A stretch of DNA of 64,000 nt from Paramoeba atlantica (lineage: Eukaryota; Discosea), in assembly GCA_977017575.1 (NCBI GenBank), contig CDRNVI010000043.1, positions 124,001 through 188,000 of the forward strand, given 5' to 3'. The notes beneath the pieces were generated by a model. It saw only the letters and a list, made by a program, of their open reading frames with translations. It made no database searches and was not told the DNA's origin. Shown piece after piece: positions 49,594 through 60,566 of the stretch. Numbering within the stretch: position 1 is the stretch's first letter; the number at the start of each line of letters is the position of its first letter. Made by a program: the position numbers and the translations under genes.

Positions 49594-51156
49594 CTACACT
49601 TTACGTTCTCGTTTCCCTAATATTTTTTTTTGCTCGTCGACGAGGTGCTTGACAATTTTTGCTACATGAAGAGAGCTTGGTGCGCTGCGGCACTCAGATG
49701 AGGTATCACCCAGTTCGATTGGTAAGAGCAATGGGGATGTTTTTAACACAGAGTACATGGGAGACATTGTTTCACGTAGCGGTGAATGTGCTTGATAACG
49801 CATACAGTCTTCTGTTTTGTTATCTAGATGGCCTTCCCCATTACCATTATTGCTCGCCGTCATATCGCGTGCGAATGCGTCGACTTCCTCCAGAATTTTT
49901 GTGTCAAATCTGACTGGGCTGTGCTCCGCCAATTCGCTAGCGTTCATATCTTGTTGAGGTACGCTGTCCATTGACGCATAGCTCTTTTGATTCGTGTTGC
50001 ACAAGGCAAGAACACTAGCAAATGAGTCTCTTTCGTATGATTCCTTTACCTTAATATTTTTTTCATGAATATTTGGAAAGCGGACAAACTCAAAAGGAAC
50101 AACACCACCCTTTGACCCTCTTGACAAAGATAAACCGCCAGGAAGAAGAGTAGAGCCCTGTTCAAGAGACCGTAATTGTACAATCATTGTGTCTTCACTA
50201 TCCCCTTCGTATTCGATTCCGCGAGGATATCTCCGACTTCGGCGACGAATAGATTCTACAACATCATGAAATGACCATTTCTTGGCGTGCATTACACGGA
50301 TGCAGCTTGTTGGGCCTTCCTTGCTGTGAGATTCACATGAGTACGGGGCAGAAGAGCATGTGCATGAACTTGAGTTATGATCTCTTTCCGTGTTATTTCT
50401 CTTAGGCGTATGTCGATCTTGCGTACTATCATCTTGCGTACTATCATATGAGTTCGGTTGCTGTCCCGGATACGTGACCCCACGATCCAGTTCTTTTCCC
50501 ATACTGGACGCAACCCTTCGAAATGAACGATGCACATTGTCTTGTTCGCATTGATCTAGTATCTGGAGTAAATATCTAGAGTTGTGTTCTGATTCCAGAA
50601 GTTCGGATTGTGAATTTACTTTCCTATCGCAAGATAAATCACGGAGATTTCCCAATTCCTGCGATGACTTACGCCGACCTCCCTCATCGTTGCTGTTGGG
50701 CTTGTATCGGTGACATAGAATATCACGCTGTTGTGAAGGTCTTACAGCATCATAACGCGAGACTTTTGCAAGCTTCCTTACATCTTTACTATGCCTATCC
50801 TTTTCATGCCGATCTTTTTCACATCGCTCCTTTTCGTATCGATCCTTTTCATATCGATTATTAGCGCGTCCATCACAAGCATGTCGATCGTTGGAATGCC
50901 GACCGTTCCTACATCCATCGTCTCTATATTGATCCGTACTATCCCTGTACCTCGTATAACTTCTTGGTTTTTCAGGCGAGTAATACGCACGCCCCGTCAG
51001 AGAATTGTGTGTAGGACTTCTGGAACGTAGTGCCAGGTCACGTTTGTTAATATCTGCATGTAAATCTGTATTTCTGTAATCCTTTTCTTGATTTGATCTC
51101 CTGCAAGATGAGGAAATTACGTTTGCCCTATTCGTAAATTGAGTACACCCAGACAT
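49594..51156 (-). CDS. Hypothetical protein with KD/EKDR repeats, 520 aa
   Basis: Not recognised as a family. Residues ~30-190 are very rich in Arg, Asp, Ser, Tyr and Lys, with short repeats of the type DRYEKDR/EKERCEKDRHEKD (~100-125), as in RS/RE-rich splicing or RNA-processing proteins. A middle conserved-looking part reads KKWSFHDVVESIRRRSRRYP and VPFEFVRFPNIH. The C-terminus ends LVDEQKKILGKRERKV. A role in nuclear RNA processing is only a guess from composition. Confidence 0.65.
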   Translation of the reverse strand: MSGCTQFTNRANVISSSCRRSNQEKDYRNTDLHADINKRDLALRSRSPTHNSLTGRAYYSPEKPRSYTRYRDSTDQYRDDGCRNGRHSNDRHACDGRANNRYEKDRYEKERCEKDRHEKDRHSKDVRKLAKVSRYDAVRPSQQRDILCHRYKPNSNDEGGRRKSSQELGNLRDLSCDRKVNSQSELLESEHNSRYLLQILDQCEQDNVHRSFRRVASSMGKELDRGVTYPGQQPNSYDSTQDDSTQDRHTPKRNNTERDHNSSSCTCSSAPYSCESHSKEGPTSCIRVMHAKKWSFHDVVESIRRRSRRYPRGIEYEGDSEDTMIVQLRSLEQGSTLLPGGLSLSRGSKGGVVPFEFVRFPNIHEKNIKVKESYERDSFASVLALCNTNQKSYASMDSVPQQDMNASELAEHSPVRFDTKILEEVDAFARDMTASNNGNGEGHLDNKTEDCMRYQAHSPLRETMSPMYSVLKTSPLLLPIELGDTSSECRSAPSSLHVAKIVKHLVDEQKKILGKRERKV

Positions 51157-52371
51157 TGGCCCGAGATTGACGCAAAATGCCTCTTCGCAGGAAAAAAGCG
51201 TATAAACAATGTGCTAAAAACTTAACTATCCAACCTTTAGTGTTACAAATCTCAATGCTCATAAGTTGAAGTAATCCTTTCAAAAATCTTCAGAAAACCC
51301 TAACATTTGATATAGAGAATATGATCGCATGCGTAAAACTGCTTCAAGCTAAGAAGAGAGAAAAAAGTCGACAAGGAGATTCATTTTCCAGCAGCGGGTT
51401 CGAACGTGTGGCTTGATTAAGCTTGTAACATTGCAGTAATCTAACAGTAGCCTGTAACATTATAGGAAGCAAGAGGTGTCGTTCCTGACTAAATGGGTGT
51501 ACTGGCTTATAGAGTATTCAAGTTCAGTGTTTTAAATGGCGCAGAGCCTTCCTTACCTGTAGTTTATAGCTACCTTTGTTTTATAAAGATGAGACCTCCA
51601 GATCGTATGGATATACTGACATTGTTCAGGCTGATCACTCAAGTAAATCTTTCGAGAAATGATTTTTGAGTAAGAAAACAAGGAACTGCGAGTAAATTGC
51701 CATGGTAAGGTCCCACTGTCGAAGCAGAATACACATACAAGAATAAAAAAATTAAGGATAGAATACTTACATTTCGTACTATATAGAACTAGTGGCAGCA
51801 CGTACAGATACATGATATTCGTGACTAAGAAATTTGAGTCCCAACGTACTCAAAAGTCCACAGTACTCAATAGTATCAGTAAGAAAGACGAATCTACAAG
51901 CTAGATCTACAAATGTACTCAAAAATTAAGCCACTGTAATAAATTTACTATTGACCTAGGCGCCAAGTGCGAGGTCAAAACGACATCCATGTAAATTACT
52001 TACGTGTTTTTACAAAGGTATGGATCATCCGCGTACATTCTATTACGTATGCACTCACACGTACTAAACAGTCAGTATTGAAACATACCGTATGAATGAC
52101 GTGACACCGCATTCACCATCTCTGTATCAACTAAGTTTATGATTAGTAATTGTTCTAGTCTGTATTTTTTTTACATAGGAATGCTAAATACTTTCAAAAA
52201 TGCGGAATATTTAACTTGAAAAAAACTCATGGTACTATTGTACCACTGTATACACTGTAATACTTTACATGTACCACTTACTTCCAATGCACCATATCAC
52301 AGATTCATATCTGTTTTTCTTCAATAAATAATGCATATTCACTATGTACGTATGATATAGAAAACATTTCT
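51157..52371. other. Intergenic, AT-rich
   Basis: No ORF or RNA gene that I can support. Presumably the promoter of the 520-residue gene and the 3' flank of the next gene. Confidence 0.5.
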
Positions 52372-54453
52372 CTACTTCAGACGTTCTGGTGTGTCGAATA
52401 AGGATCTAGCGGAGAATCTATTACCTTGAGAGCCCTTTTCAAGGAATTTTGTCATAAAACGAAGTGGATTCATTGAGGCAACCATTTCGTGTATTCTCGC
52501 ATCCAACGACGATAGTTCGGCCTGAACCTTCTTTTGGACTAGACCGACGGCTTCCTCTTGATGAGATTTGACTTCACTCAACCCTTGTTGTAGCTCGAGC
52601 TCCATTGCGGTCATATGTTCTGCGAGTACATTGTTCTGTGCTGCGATACCTGTAATATCAGCGCTTAATTTGTCCACAAGTGATGACATGCTTGCCTTTA
52701 GTGCCGATTGCTCACGCCGCAATTCATTCATTTCTGTTTTAAGCAGCTGTGAGTATTCTGTGTAATGTTTATCACACCGTCCTTGAAGCTGCTGCACCTC
52801 AGTGTCGAACCGTCGCATTGCTTCCGATAAAATTTCTTGCCCCTCTTTGTGCCTCACGCTCACTTTTTGAGTTACAATTTCCTTTAACTGCGACAACAGT
52901 GGATCAATTTCAGTGCTATATATGTTGCCTACAAAAGGTTTCCCAAGTTTAGGAGATTCTCGACGTGCTTGCGTCGAAATTGATCTCGGTAAAGGGCGAG
53001 GAGCTGAGCTTGTAAAAGCTAGCGCGGAACTTGCAAACGCTCCCGTAGAACTAGGCATATCAGTATGTATTGCATTTGTAGGCAGATTGGTGTGTTCCAC
53101 TTTTTGATTAGGATAGGGTGCAGTTGTACTTTTGAGAAAATTGGCATGGGATGGGAGGGTGATATTATTTTGATCGTTTTCGTCTCTTTTTCTTTTCAGA
53201 GACTGCTCTGCATCTGTGAAATATTGAGTGGAATCCATGTCCGTAATATCATTACGTGCTTCTTGCGAAATAGCTTTGGATTTTTGTAATGCCTTGGATC
53301 TCGCTATTTCCTTCGAAATCCACTGTTGTACATTACTCTCCCGCATTTTCCGATATTCTGAATCCGATATGGCAAGTGAAACGCTAGGAAAATCTGTGGA
53401 ATTCGAAGTAAACAGAATTTGTGATGGTAGCGTTGCGTCGTCACTTTTCAACTCGTAGTACGGTCTCATGGAAAATGGCAATTCTGCAAAACGGATAACA
53501 AGTTCTTTGTGGCGATTCAACTTTATCGCTTGAATGTGATCATACGGAACGGCTAGGTCAGCTTCTTGCCAATCCAACACCATAATGGTTTTCCCGAAAA
53601 AAGTAGTAATCTGGCTACCGTCACTGTGCTTATGAACCTTCGTTGTCGGCCCCGTAGAAGTTTTTCCTAATCCTGGCAGTGGCGAAAATGAGATGCTTTT
53701 TGATTCAATGGAGCAAACATGAGAATTCGGAGACGTCTGAGCTATCTCTAACATACTTCTTAACATACGCGCATCACCAGGTAACCGTTCCATGGAGTCG
53801 ACAAATGGAGCACCAAGAACATCCGCTAATGACCGTAAGATTGCAGGATTGGATAGACCCAAGCAGTAAATAATTTCCATACACTGTAACTGAACATATA
53901 TATCGCTTGTCTGACGAGTGTAAGACGCAATAATCCTGATGTCCCCAACAAACTTATGCGTTTCTGTTTCCTTGACAATGTTGGTTAGCAATGTACAACA
54001 GGCGCGAATAGTATCGTACGGAAGAGCAAAATGCAAAGTTGAGGAATCGGCTTCATCTATTCGTGCTTTACCAAGATACTCGAAAACTAAACGTCCCCAT
54101 TTTTGCGCAAAACTAATTTTCAGTGGAGGATAGTCACATAGTGAGTCCAGTATGCTAAAGAGCTGAATTACTATTGCGTGCAGATGAACAGGGCTCGTAT
54201 GAGCTGGGATGCTCGGCGTGACGAACAATTCTGTAGATACGATGTCTAACAGGTTGCTTAAATCATCAATGTATTGCTCTTTGCTACCATGCTCTTCTGC
54301 CTTTTCCAACGCCTTAGAACTGCATAGAAAGTCCTGCAACTGGATTATAGTTCCGTATAGCTTGCTAATCGGCAATTCGTGAAATATCGAGACACCGGTT
54401 TTTATTACGTATTGCAAGGGATCCTGCAGAGAATTTTCACCCACAGACTTCAT
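52372..54453 (-). CDS. Possible meiotic chromosome-axis protein (SYCP2/Red1/ASY3-like), 693 aa
   Basis: Single exon, ATG at 54453. Residues ~1-240 are helical and repeat-like (ARM-like: TIIQLQDFLCSS, LHAIVIQLFSILDSL, VQLQCMEIIYCLGL). Residues ~265-370 look like a beta-rich PH-type fold (TFFGKTIMVLDWQEADLAVP, IQAIKLNRHKELVIRFAEL). A Ser/Pro linker follows, then a long C-terminal coiled coil (~520-665). This order (ARM-like, PH-like, linker, terminal coiled coil) is that of meiotic axis cores SYCP2 and Red1. The call rests on architecture and overall feel, not on a signature motif; a different scaffold protein is possible. Confidence 0.4.
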   Translation of the reverse strand: MKSVGENSLQDPLQYVIKTGVSIFHELPISKLYGTIIQLQDFLCSSKALEKAEEHGSKEQYIDDLSNLLDIVSTELFVTPSIPAHTSPVHLHAIVIQLFSILDSLCDYPPLKISFAQKWGRLVFEYLGKARIDEADSSTLHFALPYDTIRACCTLLTNIVKETETHKFVGDIRIIASYTRQTSDIYVQLQCMEIIYCLGLSNPAILRSLADVLGAPFVDSMERLPGDARMLRSMLEIAQTSPNSHVCSIESKSISFSPLPGLGKTSTGPTTKVHKHSDGSQITTFFGKTIMVLDWQEADLAVPYDHIQAIKLNRHKELVIRFAELPFSMRPYYELKSDDATLPSQILFTSNSTDFPSVSLAISDSEYRKMRESNVQQWISKEIARSKALQKSKAISQEARNDITDMDSTQYFTDAEQSLKRKRDENDQNNITLPSHANFLKSTTAPYPNQKVEHTNLPTNAIHTDMPSSTGAFASSALAFTSSAPRPLPRSISTQARRESPKLGKPFVGNIYSTEIDPLLSQLKEIVTQKVSVRHKEGQEILSEAMRRFDTEVQQLQGRCDKHYTEYSQLLKTEMNELRREQSALKASMSSLVDKLSADITGIAAQNNVLAEHMTAMELELQQGLSEVKSHQEEAVGLVQKKVQAELSSLDARIHEMVASMNPLRFMTKFLEKGSQGNRFSARSLFDTPERLK

Positions 54454-55368
54454 AACGGTTTCGAATAAGGATACTAAGAAAATTGTCAGTTCTAATTTTA
54501 TAGCTGATACTATAAGACTATCGTTTTTCTTTTTTGTTCTACAATAAAAAAATGCTTCTGGACTGGCGTTTCACATTGTCTCCCTTACTTGAGTTTGTAT
54601 ACTGCCCCCTACTTAAGAGTCCGAGGGGTACCCCGCACGGAAATCCTTTTTTCTTATGAGCCCAGTTTTTTGTACCACGGAGATTAATTTTCATGGTCTC
54701 CTAAGTCCAAACGTCCGAAGTCGGCGGACGCTTAATTAGGGAGGGGCCGTACTTGTTATGACTACACAGCGCTATTTTCCGAAAAAATATTTCCCAAAGA
54801 ATCTTTTTTCAAAAGCCTTCTCAATAATTCAGACGAATGCATTTCCAATGCTACAGTGAGTGCCGTTATAACCACGTACTGGTTGTAGCAACTGCAGAAC
54901 TGATTTTTTTTGCATTTGTATTTACATTTATAATACAATGTATGATTACCGTAGACTACAGTACACATAAAATTAAATACAATACACCGTAATTAAATAC
55001 AGACTACCGTAAAAAAATCAATTTTACAACGGTTAACAAAATTGGTGCTTAGATATACCTCGTGTGTTCTATTTTCCAAGCGCGGATTCCTAAATGATAT
55101 CCCACTTTGAATACTCGCTTTTTATCAACCAAAAAAATTGGTAAATAAAAGTCATGATGAGTTTGAGTCAAAGTGTTCACAGAAAAACACTCATAGGTGC
55201 TTGTATGCATACTAAATATGTATACTTGTGTCCGCACTGACTTGTACCTCTATATAAGAGTTATTTCGATGAATTCATTATCTTTCGTGTTACTTGTAAA
55301 CCGGAATGTGAAGAAGAAAAATGAACCGGAGCTTAAAATTTAACAGAATGGCATAGCCCTTCTTTCCC
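54454..55368. other. Intergenic, including the SelD 3' UTR
   Basis: The stretch just below 55369 is the 3' UTR of SelD on the minus strand and should hold a SECIS element. I looked for the ATGA...AA...TGA quartet pattern; several ATGA words exist (for example around 55156 and 55190) but none gave a stem I trust. The rest is AT-rich with no gene. Confidence 0.5.
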
Positions 55369-56727
55369 TCAAAGTGCAGGTTGCATCATCGTAGCGTGTG
55401 GCTCCTCATTTTGGCTTACATCAAGAAAAAAGTCTTGCGCTGATACATCGACCACAATTACATTGGAGAAACCAGAAGCTGCTTCTTTTTGAACATCTAT
55501 GACCTCATGCTGGTGTGCTTTCATTCCATATACTCTCCTTGCAATGGTATAATCCTCGTCGCTCGAATACAGCTCAGCAAGAGTCTGATTGCAAATCAAT
55601 GTGCTACCAGTAGTGAGAGATTCATCAGAATTTAAACTTGAGTCTACAGGTCGAACGCAACCCACAATCCAACCACGAATGCGATCAAGCTCTTCCAATT
55701 CCTTTAAGAAAGAGGTGGCTATCGAGATATTTGCAAGAGCAATTAAGAGACCACCGGATGTTTCCACACTGCGACCCTCCAAAAGGACGTTACTTTGTTT
55801 TGTTGTTCCAGCTATGCACGGGAGAGTATGTATTTGTAGACGTAATGAACTTCTTTGCGCTTCGGCAAGATTTGTAGCGTGTCCGAGTATACCATACCCT
55901 GTTATATCTGTAGCCCCATGTGCCCTATATTTGTGCATAAGACGAGCAGCCGTACGGTTATGATGCAACATAGAACGAACAGCTAGCTGATAATCTTCAA
56001 TGATTTCATTTGCTTCCTCTAGGCTGGAAACTTCGTTCCTGTCTCGAGCAACGTTATACCGATGTACGGCAGGTTGCGTTCCTAACGGCTTCGTCAGAAC
56101 CAGTACATCCCCAACTTCGAGTCCGCTGGGTGGAATAAAGTCATCCTCGTGCACTACGGCGGTTGCGACTCCCCCAATTATGGGCCAGGGGTTCAGTATT
56201 GTTTGACCGCCTGAGACCTGACAATCAGCTTGACGCATTCCGTCCGCAAAGCCTTGCATCATAAGACGTGTAACAGTATTTCGTATGTCACCACATATTT
56301 CTGTACAACTACCTACTAACATTAATGTGGTATCAGCACGATCTATTCCAAGGCTGTATACATCAGATAAGACGTTAGCAGCTCCAATAAGACCTTGCGT
56401 ATAAGGATCGTCAACGAGAGGAAAGAAGAAGTCTGTGGTTGACACAATGTACAGAGTATGACCATGGATCTTGCTCAGTGGTTTAATCGAACAGTCGATA
56501 TTGTCAGAATTAGTAACACAATGAATTCCTGAACTTTCTAAAAGATTTTTAAGAACACAGCGGGGTACTTTGCAACCTCAGCCTCGCAAGGATGAGTATT
56601 TCGTAAGACGAAAATCAAGGGGCAAATCACTTGTCTTCGTAGATGTCGAGTTCGCCTCAGCAATGCAGTTGAAGTTGATAGCTTTTTGCGAAATAGAGGC
56701 AGAGCTTCTATTTTCCACCTTATTCAT
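55369..56727 (-). CDS. selD: Selenophosphate synthetase, itself a selenoprotein (Sec50)
   Basis: Makes selenophosphate from selenide and ATP, the donor for Sec-tRNA. Starting at ATG 56727 (an in-frame TAG lies just upstream), the 452-residue frame has one in-frame TGA at 56580-56578, in the family's catalytic Cys/Sec position: FRLTKYSSLRGUGCKVP, against the human SEPHS1 pattern FRLTRFTELKGTGCKVP. After it come TTDFFFPLVDDPY, NVLSDVYSLG, GGQTILNPW, VLTKPLGTQPAV, ATDITGYGILGHA and ETSGGLLIAL, all family motifs. Without TGA readthrough only the part from about 56445 is seen, and it has no good start. A tRNA-Sec is in the same window. Confidence 0.92.
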
Positions 56728-57438
56728 TAACTACAACTGAGCACGGAATAATACGCAACTTGACAATATTCTTGACCTATGGTGTGATCTGCCTTTTCGT
56801 ATGAGCACGCAGCCCGACGTCTGTCTTTGATACTCCGAGTCGATGCAACAAAAAACTATATTCTATTGAAAATTACAAACAGACAAGAAATACACAAAAT
56901 GTTCGAACCTGATGACAAACAGAGAACTTTATGCATTTATCTGAATATCTAAGTTTGAGCACTGTTCAGAGGCACATTCAACTAGTAGAAGTACACTACT
57001 ACACCAAGAAATATTTTTGATTTCAAATTTGATTTCCCTTAACAAGGCAATTTTATGTATACAGACAACATGAAGCATAATTCACATACATGTATAAAAT
57101 TAATTACAAGTAGTGGAATGCACAATGCAGAGAATTTGGGTAAAATAACATGAGAACACGTACTCTTCTGTTTGTGATTTTTCGTTAATAGTGCATTTAT
57201 TCGCGCTTTAATATCCTCTTGTAACATATTACTTCAAAAATAGATGATATCGCTCTGCCCCTACTACTTTTTTATAAAAAGTTTATTTTGTTCAATAATA
57301 CTCTTTGCGAAACCACGAAACCTTCAGATTTAAAGATCAGGCGCAATACGACATCATCGAGCCCACAAAGTTTCTAACATGCTCATGTACTAGTATTTAC
57401 CTGTGCGTACTATAGTGAGAATCTAAATGCCGCTTTAC
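56728..57438. other. Intergenic, AT-rich
   Basis: Between the SelD start and the 3' end of the zinc-knuckle gene. No gene seen. Confidence 0.5.
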
Positions 57439-59286
57439 CTACGTTGCCTGTCGCTTGCTACTAGATTCTTCGCGCCTCTCACGGTCAAACAACTCACGAA
57501 GGCGGTCATCATCCGCGTGGTCCGTACCCTCTCCCGCTCTCTGCACCCGAGAGCGTTTCCGTCGCATTTCCGCCCGTTCAGGATATAAAATGTCACAATT
57601 CGGTCGAATGTGTCCCATACGCTGACAATAGGAGCACTGCACCTTTCCTCGCAATTCCGGTTGCTTGTCAAAGCAGCGATCCTCCGTGTGTCCGGTTTTG
57701 TGACAATAGTCGCAGACCAGACTGGCCCGAGTTCGCTCTCTCTCGGCAAAGTCAATGCGATCCGAGGGTCGAGGGTGACGCTCGGGGTAGCCCTCCGCAG
57801 GGGGCCGGCCATACAAACCCATCTCATAGGCCGGGGGAGGGGGAGGAGCCCCGGAGAGGCCACCGTGATGCCGCGTGTGCAGCAACTCAGGGTGAAGCAC
57901 AAAGCAACGCTCCGGGAGGTGATTCATCTTGCCACACCCCGGGCATGGAGGGAGACGGGAGGGGTAGGGCAGAGGGGGGCCAGGCGGGAGGCCCATAGAG
58001 AGATAGCCCTCGTGTGGGGGAGGCATTCCGCTGTGCGAGTAGGCCCCATCCGCGGAGGGGTACGTAGTTTGCGAGTTCGTAGTTCCTGGGACAGGACACT
58101 CATCAGCGTGATGCCCCTTCGCTTCACACTTGATGCAGACCCCACCGGGACCACAGCCCAAGCTTTCTAGATTTTGTACTTGGGCTTGTTTCGTACGTAG
58201 TCCGGAAGCAATAAACATGGAAAGTCGAGTGTCTTTGATTTTCCCGCTCATGGTTTCGGCATCTTTTGTCATGGAGCACAACTTACGGTGCAACAAAGTG
58301 TAGTGATTAACAGCGTGCGCTGCGTAGTCACGCAAAGAATCGGATAGTGGTCGTTCGCCCCATTTCTCGGGGGTGAGCTCTTCTTCCATACTCTCCAGAT
58401 TGGACGCCATAGGTTTCATTTGGAGCACTTTCTTGATAAAATGCGAAAGCGGTCTCACCTGGTTCACGCCAGCTGTCTCCCACTCCCAAAGAAGCCCCAG
58501 AGATTGAATGTCAACCAGGTTCCCGAAACGCATTTCGGCCTTCTTAATCAGGGACGGGGCAATCTTTTCGATATCAAACACGAGTGTTTTTAGATCACTG
58601 TCACTGAAAACAGGACCCAACAGCTTTGTCACCACTGGAAGTGAAAGTGCCACGACGTCGATAACATAAATACATGACTCATCATCCGGGGCGACGGCCA
58701 GCAACTCAATCGCACTGTCAGAGCCCTTTACGTGTGGCTCCACGCTTACCATGGTGCACCCCGCAAGTGTGGTGCACGCGCCCAGGAGCTTATCCGGGGT
58801 CGAGATCACGTGAATTGGGGGCAGGAACTTGGCGGGGGCCAGGATAGTTTCCCCGCTTGCCTTCGGGTGCGTGGGGATATCCCGGTACGAAGCTGGTGGG
58901 GGGTAGGAGACATGCGGGCCCTCATACGGGCTGCTTCTGGGGTGCGTCACACCGGGGTGGGCAGGGTACCGGTAGCCCTGCGGGGGATACGGGGTTGTTC
59001 GCCACTCTCGAGGATTCGGCGGGGGTGGTGGGTAGTAGGCAGCGGGTGGTGGGTAGGCATCATTTGGGCGATACATGTCGTGGCCACTTGGGGGGTAGCT
59101 CGCGGGGTAGGGCTCGTGCCTGTGTGGGTAAGGGGGAGGTCCGCGAGGGGTATCGTACTGAGGGGGAGCGGTAGAATACTCACTTGGGTGCGCGTCACTG
59201 GGGTGGATGGGATAAGGGCGCTTGTCGTATGCCCCGCGAGGAGCGTCATCCAAGTGCCTCTGATAATCCTTGTGATCGTCCGACAT
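57439..59286 (-). CDS. Inactive DEDD exonuclease-fold protein with four zinc knuckles (EXD1-like?), 615 aa
   Basis: Residues 1-150: Pro/Tyr/His-rich tail. Residues ~155-350: fold resembling RNase D/EXD exonucleases, with VSVEPHVKGSDSAIELLAV where active enzymes have DxE, then LVFDIEKIAPSL, FGNLVDIQSL (compare NVFDTQ) and RPLSDSLRDYAAHAVNHYTLL (compare RPL...YAAEDVxYLL). The first Asp and the motif III Asp appear replaced, so it may be non-catalytic, as EXD1 is. Then four CX2CX4HX4C knuckles: CIKCEAKGHHADEC, CPGCGKMNHLPERC, CDYCHKTGHTEDRC, CSYCQRMGHIRPNC. Probably binds RNA. Higher GC than its neighbours. Confidence 0.6.
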   Translation of the reverse strand: MSDDHKDYQRHLDDAPRGAYDKRPYPIHPSDAHPSEYSTAPPQYDTPRGPPPYPHRHEPYPASYPPSGHDMYRPNDAYPPPAAYYPPPPPNPREWRTTPYPPQGYRYPAHPGVTHPRSSPYEGPHVSYPPPASYRDIPTHPKASGETILAPAKFLPPIHVISTPDKLLGACTTLAGCTMVSVEPHVKGSDSAIELLAVAPDDESCIYVIDVVALSLPVVTKLLGPVFSDSDLKTLVFDIEKIAPSLIKKAEMRFGNLVDIQSLGLLWEWETAGVNQVRPLSHFIKKVLQMKPMASNLESMEEELTPEKWGERPLSDSLRDYAAHAVNHYTLLHRKLCSMTKDAETMSGKIKDTRLSMFIASGLRTKQAQVQNLESLGCGPGGVCIKCEAKGHHADECPVPGTTNSQTTYPSADGAYSHSGMPPPHEGYLSMGLPPGPPLPYPSRLPPCPGCGKMNHLPERCFVLHPELLHTRHHGGLSGAPPPPPAYEMGLYGRPPAEGYPERHPRPSDRIDFAERERTRASLVCDYCHKTGHTEDRCFDKQPELRGKVQCSYCQRMGHIRPNCDILYPERAEMRRKRSRVQRAGEGTDHADDDRLRELFDRERREESSSKRQAT

Positions 59287-59579
59287 GTTCTGCTCGTAAA
59301 ATAAGTTTCGATAATATTTCTACCTTCTTCGCTTTGAACGTTATTTTTATTACTGATTAGAGAGATATAGGAGTACTTATACACACATACTGTACGTAGG
59401 TTTAAATATTAAAAGGCTGAAATGCGGTAGCCGGGTCAAAAATTCCTTAAATTTCATACCTAGTACTTTAGATTGTCTTGCAAAAGTGATTGCTACTGGT
59501 GAACCAATTACTTTTTTAATGGAAAATAAGTTCTCTGACTCATTCCTATACAGCAACGAAACCCATCGGAGTTGAACTG

Positions 59580-60566
59580 CTAAATTCTGCCCAGCAACGC
59601 ACGTCTCGAATTGAGGTACCAATCCCACTCTCGCTCTACAAAAATACACAACAAGACATCCTTATTTTCTGAACCACGTGTATTATGAAACATGTATTTA
59701 TTGCTACATTCGTCATCTTTATCCCTTTGTCTCTCTAAACCTAATAACGAAAGCAATCCTTTGCGGTGTTCAACTTTTTTTGATGAAGGCACGAAACATT
59801 CCTTGTCCACTTTGTGAAGTTGTTGAAAGGCACAAACGAGTGCCTCCATTGTCATGTTAGGCAGGTCGTTGCTCCACTTACCGGAAGATATACCAGAACT
59901 AAGTGGGGGTAGCCGCAAAATGTGACACGGGCTTCTAGAAAATTCATGGAGAATATTGCGATACACTCGGGCAAGCTCTTGTATCGCTTGGTGTCGAGAG
60001 TACTGACCCGTAGAAAGGTCAGGGCTGCGAGTATGTATAACATGTTTGTTTTCACCATACACACGATACACGGCTTGATCACTATCGAGCAAGCTGTCGG
60101 CAACCGAGACTTCGTCAGCATCAGAGTTGTGAGGCCCGAGCCACTTCAGCAGGTGCCCGCTTGATGTGCCTAGACTCTGCCTAGAGTTAAGATTTGTGCA
60201 TCTCGTGTCCACTATAGCGGTGTCCTCATCAGGAGGAGGGGCTATAGTGAGCATAGAGCGGCTTCCACTTGAGAGTTGGGTTCCCATCACTCCGTACGGT
60301 ACAAATATCATTTGTTTGAGAAACGGAACGCTTTCATTCTCTCGCGTGAGGTATCGAATGAGCAGTTTATAAGCGATGTAGCCAGCAAGCAGTGCGCTGC
60401 TTCTCTTTAGAAAGCTTACATAGGGATTCCTTCTTTTGGTCTCAACTGGACCGTAAAGCTGTTTGGGAGCACGAGGACGATTATCGGAAATAAAATTCCA
60501 TCGACATTGTGAGGGATTGAAATTTGGATTGAAACGTTCTGGAAGAGACATTCTCCGGCGGTTCAC
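59580..60566 (-). CDS. Hypothetical protein with one membrane segment, 328 aa
   Basis: Not recognised. A short basic N-terminus (MNRRRMSLPERF) is followed by one likely membrane-spanning or anchor segment around residues 54-70 (SSALLAGYIAYKLLIRYL). The rest is soluble, with a helical part (QAIQELARVYRNILHEF) and MTMEALVCAFQQLHKVDKE. Single exon; ATG at 60566. Confidence 0.6.
   Translation of the reverse strand: MNRRRMSLPERFNPNFNPSQCRWNFISDNRPRAPKQLYGPVETKRRNPYVSFLKRSSALLAGYIAYKLLIRYLTRENESVPFLKQMIFVPYGVMGTQLSSGSRSMLTIAPPPDEDTAIVDTRCTNLNSRQSLGTSSGHLLKWLGPHNSDADEVSVADSLLDSDQAVYRVYGENKHVIHTRSPDLSTGQYSRHQAIQELARVYRNILHEFSRSPCHILRLPPLSSGISSGKWSNDLPNMTMEALVCAFQQLHKVDKECFVPSSKKVEHRKGLLSLLGLERQRDKDDECSNKYMFHNTRGSENKDVLLCIFVEREWDWYLNSRRALLGRI

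Noticed and set aside
55020-55368. Specific SECIS element for SelD
   Set aside because: ATGA words exist but I could not fold a convincing quartet plus apical A motif by eye, so I do not mark one.
55369-56445. SelD as a 358-residue protein starting at GTG 56445
   Set aside because: It would lack the catalytic GxGCKV loop. The frame above it is coding and matches the family through the TGA.
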